Positions 42,479 through 49,614 of a stretch of DNA of 64,000 nt are shown piece after piece. Each line of letters opens with the position of its first letter. The first letter of the stretch is position 1. Below the pieces are notes generated by a model. It was given only the letters and a program-made list of their open reading frames with translations. It made no database searches and had not been told where the DNA came from. Origin of the DNA: Bacillus sp. EB106-08-02-XG196 (GTDB taxonomy: Bacteria; Bacillota; Bacilli; Bacillales; Cytobacillaceae); the NCBI RefSeq assembly GCF_013396335.1, contig NZ_JABWSY010000009.1:62001-126000 (forward strand), in the 5' to 3' direction. The position numbers and the translations under genes are program-made.

Positions 42479-43630
42479 TTAATCAAATTGTTTGATGGCA
42501 TGATTTGCTAATATTTGGATGGTCATATCATCCATTGGCGGATTGTGAAGCCCCGCTCGTACATCACGATAGTATCGCTGCAAAGGATTTTTTAATGATA
42601 GGCTTCTTGCTCCTACTAATCTCATTGCTAAATCCACTATAGCAATGGCATTATTTGTAACATTTAATTTAGCTGCTCCCAGGATTGGCCCCATTTCCCC
42701 CCTGCCCTGCTCGTCAAATTCATCCCATTGCTTTGCGACAGAATGTAAGAAATACTCTGACTCCATCAACTTCAATTCCATTTCCCCAATTTTTTGCCGT
42801 ACGTTCGGTAAGTCAATGATGGTACCTTCAACACTATTAGGAGAATAATCTATTGCAAATTCTATCGCATATTTTTTTGCCGCTTTCGCTATCCCAAGAT
42901 AACAAGCCGGTATATGAAGAAGCCAGCCATTTGGTTTCTTACCCTCATTTCCTAGTTGCTCTACAAAGAACTCCTTAGGTACGGATACATTCTGAAGAAC
43001 TAAATCATGACTTCCCGTTCCTCTTAATGCAATACTATCCCAGGTTTCTTCAATAATTAGTCCTTTTGAAGATCTAGGGATAAGGAAGTTTCCTACTAGA
43101 TTTGTATTTTTTATCGTTGCACTTACAATAAAATAATCTAATACGGGGGCCATGGTAGTAAAGGTTTTCCTTCCGCTTATTATCCAATTATCCCCCTCTT
43201 TATAGGCTGAAGTATCAGGTTTTCCCCCACGTGTCGGGCTTCCTGTTTTTGGCTCTGTTGCAGCACTATTGATTAAAGAACCATTTTTTACGTCTTCACA
43301 GATTTTTTTAAAAATGTTTTCATTCCAAGAATTTTTTTCTGAGAGGTTTTTGATAATACCCATATGCCAGCCGATTGATAGCGCTGTTGCACCATCCCCT
43401 TCAGCAATTTTTTCTTGAAAACGAATCATGTCATATAAAGAAATTCCTCTACCCCCATATTTCTTTGGAACGGTTAATGAAGTATAACCGCTATCTTTTA
43501 ATTCTTGAATATTCTCGAATGGAAAACTTCCCTCAATATCTACTTGATGAGCTCTTGAAAAGAATCGCACTGAAAGTTCTTTCATCAACACATATTGCTG
43601 ATCAAATGTTTCTATCTGTTGAAAATTCAT
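42479..43630 (-). CDS. acyl-CoA dehydrogenase family protein (YdbM-like)
   Basis: This 383-residue flavoprotein has the three-domain ACAD fold: N-terminal helices (SGYTSLTVPKKYGGRGISLYD), the FAD/substrate segment NSAATEPKTGSPTRGG and WIISGRKTFTTMAP, and a C-terminal helical domain with AMRLVGARSLSLKNPLQRYYRDVRAGLHNPP (quoted in parts). The canonical catalytic glutamate near the C-terminus is not evident, which fits the YdbM/SfnB/DszC-like branch that may act as monooxygenases or atypical dehydrogenases. The ATG at 43630 follows GGTGGAGG. Confidence 0.8.
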   Translation of the reverse strand: MNFQQIETFDQQYVLMKELSVRFFSRAHQVDIEGSFPFENIQELKDSGYTSLTVPKKYGGRGISLYDMIRFQEKIAEGDGATALSIGWHMGIIKNLSEKNSWNENIFKKICEDVKNGSLINSAATEPKTGSPTRGGKPDTSAYKEGDNWIISGRKTFTTMAPVLDYFIVSATIKNTNLVGNFLIPRSSKGLIIEETWDSIALRGTGSHDLVLQNVSVPKEFFVEQLGNEGKKPNGWLLHIPACYLGIAKAAKKYAIEFAIDYSPNSVEGTIIDLPNVRQKIGEMELKLMESEYFLHSVAKQWDEFDEQGRGEMGPILGAAKLNVTNNAIAIVDLAMRLVGARSLSLKNPLQRYYRDVRAGLHNPPMDDMTIQILANHAIKQFD

Positions 43631-43752
43631 AAACTTCCTCCACCCTATCATCATCTTTTTTTTGATTGATTTTATATTAAATTAATATGATAATACACGA
43701 ATGAGGAGATATTTTCCATTTTCCCTAAAAACCTTACTATACTCGTAAATTT

Positions 43753-43768
43753 TGTGCTATACCTCACA
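43753..43768. promoter_or_regulatory. FNR/CRP-like box upstream of the NarK-PAS gene
   Basis: TGTGCTATACCTCACA fits TGTGA-N6-TCACA with one mismatch. It lies 130 bp before the start codon in a 243-bp gap. A perfect box precedes the second narK gene, which supports this weaker one. Confidence 0.45.
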
Positions 43769-43897
43769 GTTATATCTAGAAAATTGTTCTATAATACACT
43801 AAGGAAAATTTACCAATAAGTGTATTTGTACAAAAATTTCGATTGTATAGATTTTTAATGGAAATACTACACATATTGGAAATGAAGGGGGATTGGA

Positions 43898-45397
43898 ATG
43901 TCTCAAGGTGCAAAACAATTATATCTTCAAACTACAAGCCTTGTTGCCGGTTTTATGGTCTGGGTGCTTATTTCATCACTAATGCCATACATTCAAGCAG
44001 ATATTAAGCTATCATCAACGCAAATATCCTTGGCCACTGCGGTACCTGTAATCCTTGGGTCTTTACTTAGAGTTCCAATTGGATATTGGACAAATCGATT
44101 TGGTGCTAGAACAATATTCACAATTAGTTTTATTGTTTTATTGGTGCCGATTGGGATTTTAAGTATTGCTGACTCGTTATTCATGTTAATATTGGGTGGA
44201 TTAATGCTCGGTATTGGCGGAGCGGTTTTCTCTATCGGTGTTACTTCCCTGCCTAAATATTACCCAAAAGAAAAACATGGCTTTATTAATGGAATTTATG
44301 GTGCGGGGAATATTGGTACAGCACTTACATCGTTTGCTTCACCCGTTCTAGCAAATGCATTTGGATGGAGAACGACGATACAAATATTCCTTGTTGTTGT
44401 CTTGATCTTTGCTGTCTTGAATTTTCTTTTCGGTGATAAAAATGAGAAAAAGGTTAACAACTCCTTAACTAATCAAATAAAAGAAGTTTATAAAAATGAA
44501 AAGCTTTGGTTTTTAAGTTTATTCTATTTCATTACGTTCGGATCATTTGTTGCCTTCACAATCTATTTGCCTTCTTTTTTAGTCAATCATTTTGATTTAG
44601 ATAAAGTAGATGCCGGCTTGCGTACAGCTGGTTTTATCGCATTGGCTACTGTTTTCCGGCCAATTGGCGGTTGGCTTGGAGATAAATTAAATCCATTTTT
44701 TATTTTAATGGGTGTTTTTACTGGACTTACTTTCGCCGGTTTTCTATTGGCTTTTACTCCATCTCTTCCGATTTATTCATTTGGCTGTTTATTCGTTGCT
44801 ATTTGTGCAGGACTCGGAAATGGTACCATTTTCAAATTAGTACCTTTATATTTTTCGAAACAGGCAGGAATCGTAAATGGTATTGTCTCGGCGATGGGTG
44901 GGCTTGGAGGCTTTTTTCCGCCCATCATTTTGACTATTCTCTTTAATTGGACTGGACACTATGCAATAGGCTTCATGTCGCTATCAGAATTTTCATTAGC
45001 CGCTTCAATATTAGTCGTCTGGCTCTACTATCGTGAAAAGCAGGATATTTCTGCCCAAATTGTCAATCATGCTACAGATGGAATAACGGTAACCGATAAA
45101 AATGGAACTATTCAAAGTGTTAATCCCGCTTTTACAAAGATTACAGGTTATAGCATGGATGAAGTGATTGGAAAAACACCAAGTGTCCTTCAATCTGGAG
45201 AACATGATAATGCCTTTTATAAAAAGATGTGGGATAGTTTGATAAATGCAGGCTACTGGGAAGGGTTCATATGGAACAAACGAAAAAACCAAGAAATCTA
45301 TCGAGAATGGTTAACGATAACTGCCATTCGCGATGACAGTGGCGAAACTAAAAATTATGTTGCCATGTTCCATGAAGTGGATGATCAAAAGAAATAA
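43898..45397 (+). CDS. NarK-type nitrate/nitrite transporter with C-terminal PAS domain
   Basis: Residues 1-385 form a 12-helix MFS transporter of the nitrate/nitrite porter family, with the substrate arginine region RVPIGYWTNRFGARTIFT, the nitrate-signature-like GAGNIGTALTSFASP and GIVNGIVSAMGGLGGFFPP. Residues about 390-499 form a PAS domain: DGITVTDKNGTIQSVNPAFTKITGY, the PSVLQSGEHD segment and a PAC-like end (VAMFHEVDDQKK). The fusion suggests intracellular sensing coupled to transport or to partner docking. The start follows AAGGGGGA. It has its own terminator. Confidence 0.85.
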   Translation: MSQGAKQLYLQTTSLVAGFMVWVLISSLMPYIQADIKLSSTQISLATAVPVILGSLLRVPIGYWTNRFGARTIFTISFIVLLVPIGILSIADSLFMLILGGLMLGIGGAVFSIGVTSLPKYYPKEKHGFINGIYGAGNIGTALTSFASPVLANAFGWRTTIQIFLVVVLIFAVLNFLFGDKNEKKVNNSLTNQIKEVYKNEKLWFLSLFYFITFGSFVAFTIYLPSFLVNHFDLDKVDAGLRTAGFIALATVFRPIGGWLGDKLNPFFILMGVFTGLTFAGFLLAFTPSLPIYSFGCLFVAICAGLGNGTIFKLVPLYFSKQAGIVNGIVSAMGGLGGFFPPIILTILFNWTGHYAIGFMSLSEFSLAASILVVWLYYREKQDISAQIVNHATDGITVTDKNGTIQSVNPAFTKITGYSMDEVIGKTPSVLQSGEHDNAFYKKMWDSLINAGYWEGFIWNKRKNQEIYREWLTITAIRDDSGETKNYVAMFHEVDDQKK

Positions 45398-45424
45398 GAC
45401 CTTCTTCGTAGGGTCTTTTTTTTT
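45396..45424 (+). terminator. terminator of the NarK-PAS gene
   Basis: AGACC pairs with GGGTCT through an 8-base loop and is followed by nine T. Confidence 0.8.
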
Positions 45425-45494
45425 CGTTAAGAGCCTCCCCGAACAAAATATTACAACTTTTTGTCTTTTACCCCGAGTTCACAGTTCCTTCACT

Positions 45495-45520
45495 ATTTTT
45501 GTGACGTACGTCACAAAAAT
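45495..45520. promoter_or_regulatory. perfect FNR/CRP-type palindrome in front of narK
   Basis: A 26-bp perfect palindrome has the core TGTGACGTACGTCACA, exactly TGTGA-N6-TCACA. A TATAGT -10 box at 45538-45543 puts the box centre about 42 bp before the expected start site, the class II position for FNR activation. Confidence 0.8.
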
Positions 45521-45602
45521 CATGTTACCATCTGATTTATAGTGAAAACACAAACAACTTCCACGTAGAAAAAAATGAATGTGGATTTAGGGAGAGATAT
45601 AA

Positions 45603-46904
45603 ATGGCACGAATTAATTATTGGAATCCTGAGGATGAAAAGTTTTGGAAAGCAGAAGGAAAAAAACACGCACAACGAAATCTATGGATTTCCGTTCCTTC
45701 TTTAATGCTTGCGTTTATTGTTTGGCAGATTTGGTCTGTGGTTGCAATAAGACTAAATGATATTGGCTTCAATTTTACAGATGAACAATTATTCACTTTA
45801 GCAGCGGTCCCAGGACTTGTTGGAGCAACTCTTCGATTTGTATATACTTTTGCAGTCGGTTCAATTGGCGGCAAAAACTGGACTGTCATATCAACAGCCG
45901 TCTTAGCCATTCCCGCTCTAGGTATTGGCTTCGCAGTACAAAATCCTGACACTCCATTTTCAATTATGTTATTGTTAGCAGCACTTTGTGGTCTTGGTGG
46001 AGGTAACTTTTCTTCCTCATCAGCAAATATTAGCTTTTTCTTCCCAAAAAAAGAAAAAGGTACAGCTCTAGGAATTAACGGCGGTTTAGGAAACATGGGT
46101 GTTTCAGTTGTGCAATTTGTTACACCTTTAATCGTGACAACTGGTGCTTTCGCATTTGCTGGTAAAGGTCAAGTATTAGCAAATGGCCAACAAATATGGT
46201 TACAAAATGCAGCATTCATTTGGGTAATTCCGATTGTGATCATGACATTACTTGCTTACTTTAAAATGGATAATGTACCAGGTGCAAAACAATCTGTTGC
46301 AGATCAATTTGTTATTGTAAAACGTAAACACACTTGGATTATGACAGCACTTTATATCGCAACATTTGGTTCTTTCATTGGATATTCAGCGGCATTCCCG
46401 CTTCTATTAAAATCACAGTTCCCTGAATATATTTCACTTGCCTTCCTTGGTGCATTAGTTGCAGCTGCAGCAAGACCTGTTGGCGGCTGGCTGGCTGATA
46501 AATTCGGTGGAGCTAGAGTAACAGCTTATGTATTTGTGATTATGGCCATTGGTGCATTAGGAGTTATTTATTTCTTAACTCTTAATCAGTTTGCTGGTTT
46601 CTTAGGTTCATTCCTTGTTTTATTCCTTGCTTCAGGTATTGGCTCTGGGTCAACTTTCCAAATGATCCCAACCATGTTTATTCCAAAAGAAGCAGCGCCA
46701 GTAATTGGGTTTTCAGCAGCATTTGCTGCTTATGGTTCCTTCCTAATTCCTAAGCTTTTTGGATGGTCCGTTGATACAACTGGTTCTTACGTAACAGCAT
46801 TCTATGTCTTCATTGGCTTTTACGTTATTGCTTTTGCACTGAACTATTTCTACTATCAAAGAAAAACAACAACTGTTAAACAAATGGTCAAACAAGCCGG
46901 GTAA
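45603..46904 (+). CDS. narK: nitrate/nitrite transporter NarK
   Basis: This 433-residue MFS protein has 12 helices with NarK/NrtP-type features: AVPGLVGATLRFVYTFAVG near the first conserved arginine, LCGLGGGNFSSSSANISFFFPKKEKG (quoted in part), GINGGLGNMGVS and GIGSGSTFQMIPTMF. It imports nitrate or exports nitrite during nitrate respiration. It sits behind a consensus FNR-type site, so expression is probably oxygen-limited. The start follows GGGAGAGA. Confidence 0.9.
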   Translation: MARINYWNPEDEKFWKAEGKKHAQRNLWISVPSLMLAFIVWQIWSVVAIRLNDIGFNFTDEQLFTLAAVPGLVGATLRFVYTFAVGSIGGKNWTVISTAVLAIPALGIGFAVQNPDTPFSIMLLLAALCGLGGGNFSSSSANISFFFPKKEKGTALGINGGLGNMGVSVVQFVTPLIVTTGAFAFAGKGQVLANGQQIWLQNAAFIWVIPIVIMTLLAYFKMDNVPGAKQSVADQFVIVKRKHTWIMTALYIATFGSFIGYSAAFPLLLKSQFPEYISLAFLGALVAAAARPVGGWLADKFGGARVTAYVFVIMAIGALGVIYFLTLNQFAGFLGSFLVLFLASGIGSGSTFQMIPTMFIPKEAAPVIGFSAAFAAYGSFLIPKLFGWSVDTTGSYVTAFYVFIGFYVIAFALNYFYYQRKTTTVKQMVKQAG

Positions 46905-46920
46905 TCCCCGGCTTGTTTTT
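46892..46920 (+). terminator. terminator of narK
   Basis: CAAGCCGGG pairs with CCCGGCTTG and T-rich sequence follows; the stop codon lies in the loop. Confidence 0.88.
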
Positions 46921-47066
46921 GCTTATTTTTAAATATTAGGCTGTGTTAAACTAGGCTGTTGATTTGTGCTCCACTAAGGAATGCTTCTTCGAATAATCAC
47001 CGCAGGGACAGGCGATCTCTGCCTGTCACGAGGCGCTTCGCCTTCCGCAGGCGGTTCGGGAAGCCT

Positions 47067-47190
47067 GTCTAGCTGCAGCGCCTAGCCCCTCGAGTCGCTT
47101 CGGTCCCAACGTTGAAGTCAAAGAACGACTTCATCGTCAGGCACTCCAGCGCTTGTCGGGGCTGTACAAGGCGCTTCCGCTTTTCCTACT
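47067..47190. repeat. inserted block 1 within repeat copy 2
   Basis: These 124 bp are absent from copy 1, splitting it between GGGAAGCCT and CCTCGGCGCT. It is GC-rich with AGCGCTTGTCGGGGCT and AAGGCGCTTCCGC segments of a type I recall as abundant in bacillus intergenic regions. CCT occurs at both junctions, possibly a short target duplication. Confidence 0.7.
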
Positions 47191-47242
47191 CCTCGGCGCT
47201 GATGCGCCTGCGGGGTCTCCCCTGTCCCGCCCTCCTGCAGGA

Positions 47243-47303
47243 CATTGATTTACAACCTCGAATCTGCCCACGCACGAAGAAAATGCGATAGCATTTTCGA
47301 GGA
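47243..47303. repeat. inserted block 2 within repeat copy 2
   Basis: These 61 bp are absent from copy 1. The block is flanked by GGA on both sides (possible 3-bp duplication) and contains a hairpin GAAAATGC-GATA-GCATTTTC near its end. Confidence 0.7.
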
Positions 47304-47377
47304 GTCTCGCGCCTTCCGCACAAATCAACAGAGTTCTAAAATCAACAGTTACCTTTAACACAGACAGATAACAAAAA

Positions 47378-47400
47378 GCACGGAATCTAAAATTCCGTGC
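47378..47400 (-). terminator. terminator of the formate dehydrogenase gene
   Basis: GCACGGAAT pairs with ATTCCGTGC; on the minus strand a TTTTTGTT run follows, just after the stop codon. Confidence 0.85.
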
Positions 47401-47406
47401 CTTCCT

Positions 47407-49464
47407 TTATATCCGAGATATCGCTACTGCACATGCTTTATATTCTGCTGTTCCTGATATCGGGTCGTATTCGTTTAGGGTTAAAACATTTGTTGGTGTT
47501 TCGCTCCAGTGGAAGCTCATGAAGACAAGTCCTGGAACAACCATTTCTGTAATTTTTGCTTTAACCGTTAACTCTCCTCTTCGGGAACGGACTTGAACGA
47601 ATTCACCGTCAGTAATCCCCAAAGATTGTGCATCATCGGGATGGATATCCACCGTTTCTTCCGTTTGCTTTACCTTGACACCTGGAGCATAGTAACGTGT
47701 TTGCGAATGTGTGTTATACGACTCATAACGTCTGCCTGTAGTTAATGTAAACGGAAACTCATGATCGGGAAGTTCCAATGGCTCTGTGAAATCTACTGGT
47801 ACGAATGGTGATTTTTTCACAACAGCCTCCTGATTATGAAATCTCTCATGCATGATAAACGTGCCAGGATGATCCTCCGTCGGGCATGGATAATGGATGC
47901 TATATTCTTTTTCGAGTCTTTCGTAAGAAATACCACCATACATTTCCCAAGCGAGTCTTCTCACTTCATTCCAGATTTCTTCACTGCTTGAATAGTTCAT
48001 TGGATAACCCATTATTGTCGCTAGTTCACAGAGGATTACCCAATCTTCTTTTACATTAATAGCTGGTTCTACCGCTTTTCGAACTCTTTGTATCCTTCGG
48101 TCTGTATTGGTATAGGTTCCGTCAACCTCTCCCCATGAAGAAGCCGGCAGGACCACATCTGCCATTTTTGCACTTTCTGTTAGGAATATATCCTGCACAA
48201 TTAACAAATCTAGCTTTTCCATTAGCTTTTTTGTATGGTTCATATGAACATCAGCAAGCAATGGGTTCTCTCCTATGATATAAAGTGCCTTTAATTCACC
48301 ATTTTCGAGGCGGTCAAAGGTTCTTGTTTGTGTGTCACCCACATGAGGATTTAGCGTAACATTCCATTCTTTCTCATAACGTGCTCGGTATTCATCATGG
48401 ACTAAACTCATCGCTCCTGCCAGTTGGTTTGGCAGGCACCCCATATCGCCTGCACCTTGGACGTTGTTTTGCCCGCGTAATGGCATAATGCCTGTTCCCT
48501 CTTTACCGATATTACCTGTCAATAAAGCAAGATTTGCTATATCAAAGACATTATTAACACCACAATGGTGCTCTGTGATTCCTAGGGTATAAGCTATCAT
48601 TGAACCACTTGAACTAGCATATTCCCTTGCTGTAGTTACAATATCCTCAGCATTCAAACCTGTAATGGAAGCTGCATATTCAGGCGTGTACATTTCTACG
48701 TGCTTTGCTAATGACTCAAAATCAATCGTAAATTGCTGAATAAACTCTTCATTGTATAGATTTTCCTTTATAATAACCCGAAGGAAGGCATTAATCAGAG
48801 CGATATCTGTGCCGACCTTGATTTGCAAATGACGGTGAGCAAATTTAACCATGTCAATCTTTCTTGGATCAATGACGATTACTTTAAGTCCGTTTTTAAT
48901 AGCTTTCTTTATTCGGTTTGCAATAATCGGATGTGCTTCTGTGGTATTTGATCCCATTAGCAGCAATACTTCTGCTCTGTCAAAATCCTCTAACGTATTC
49001 GTTGGGAAACCGCTTCCAAAAACAGTTGCCAGACCGGCAACACTTGGTGCGTGTCAAGTTCGGTTACATCCATCTATATTATTACTGCCAATCACTGTCC
49101 TCATAAATTTTTGTGTAACATAATTAGATTCATTGGTTGTTCTAGCACAGGCAAACATAGAGATTGCATTGGGTCCCCAAGTATCTCTAATCGAGGATAA
49201 TTTATCTGCAATAAATTTGTATGCTTCATCCCATGTTGTTTCTACTAATTGCCCCGCTTTTCGAATAAGAGGATTGATTAATCTATTGTTCGAATGAACG
49301 TATTCATAAGCAAAGGCACCTTTCACACAGGTTTGACCTTTATTAACCGGTGCATCTTTATCACCGCGTATTTTCATTATTCGATTATCTTTGACTTCTA
49401 ACACTAAGCCGCAGCCTGTACCGCAATAACCGCAAATCGTTTTAACAAAATTTGCTTCCCCCAC
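47407..49464 (-). CDS. fdhF: formate dehydrogenase alpha subunit, selenocysteine-containing (TGA read through)
   Basis: This molybdopterin enzyme of about 685 residues oxidises formate to CO2. An N-terminal 4Fe-4S site reads CGYCGTGC with a fourth cysteine in GQTCVKG. The codon at 49054-49056 is an in-frame TGA in the context GCNRT-U-HAPSVAGL, exactly where formate dehydrogenases carry Cys or Sec; the frame continues unbroken for 548 further codons. An fdhF-like SECIS follows. With the GTG start at 49464 (five bases after GGGAGGGG) Sec is residue 137, close to Sec140 of E. coli FdhF. The layout is FdhF-like, without the ferredoxin-like N-terminus of YrhE/YjgC. No partner subunit or Sec machinery is nearby. 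Confidence 0.88.
49025..49056 (-). promoter_or_regulatory. bacterial SECIS element at the Sec codon
   Basis: Twelve bases after the TGA the message forms GTTGCC-GGTCT-GGCAAC, a perfect 6-bp stem with loop GGUCU. The E. coli fdhF SECIS, as I recall it, has an apical loop AGGUCU and starts 11 bases after UGA, which is the SelB binding site. The first bases after TGA (CACG) are also the same. Confidence 0.85.
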
Positions 49465-49583
49465 ATTTTCCCCTCCCAATTCAATCATTTGTACTTATAT
49501 AAACATATTAATCTATTTATCCTAAAAGTAGCTTTGTTTTTTAAAAAAATAATTGTCTATTTTTCGAAAAGTTTCGAGTAACA

Positions 49584-49613
49584 AAAAAACGGAAGAGGGT
49601 ATCTTCCGTTTTC
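49584..49613 (-). terminator. terminator of the sensor kinase gene
   Basis: AACGGAAGA pairs with TCTTCCGTT, followed by a run of T on the minus strand, right after the kinase stop codon. Confidence 0.85.
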
Positions 49614-49614
49614 A

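Larger units (their letters stand above)
46936..47366. repeat. dispersed intergenic repeat, copy 2, with nested insertions
   Basis: This copy has the same 14-bp terminal inverted repeats as copy 1 (46956-46969 and 47318-47331) and near-identical flanks. Outer ends TTAGGCTGTGTTAAA and TTTAACACAG match better than in copy 1. Relative to copy 1 it contains two extra blocks of 124 and 61 bp. It lies between narK and fdh terminators. The short ORFs in it read across the repeat and have no ribosome sites. Confidence 0.85.

Noticed and set aside
45617-46096. 159-residue minus-strand ORF opposite narK
   Set aside because: It lies fully antisense within narK, with proline-rich, low-likelihood composition typical of antisense frames.
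47137-47361. 74-residue minus-strand ORF inside the repeat region
   Set aside because: It reads through the nested non-coding repeat blocks, without a ribosome site or protein-like composition.
47407-49488. Formate dehydrogenase read as two genes or as a frameshifted pseudogene
   Set aside because: There is no frame change; the single interruption is TGA at the catalytic position with a SECIS hairpin, so one selenoprotein gene explains it better.
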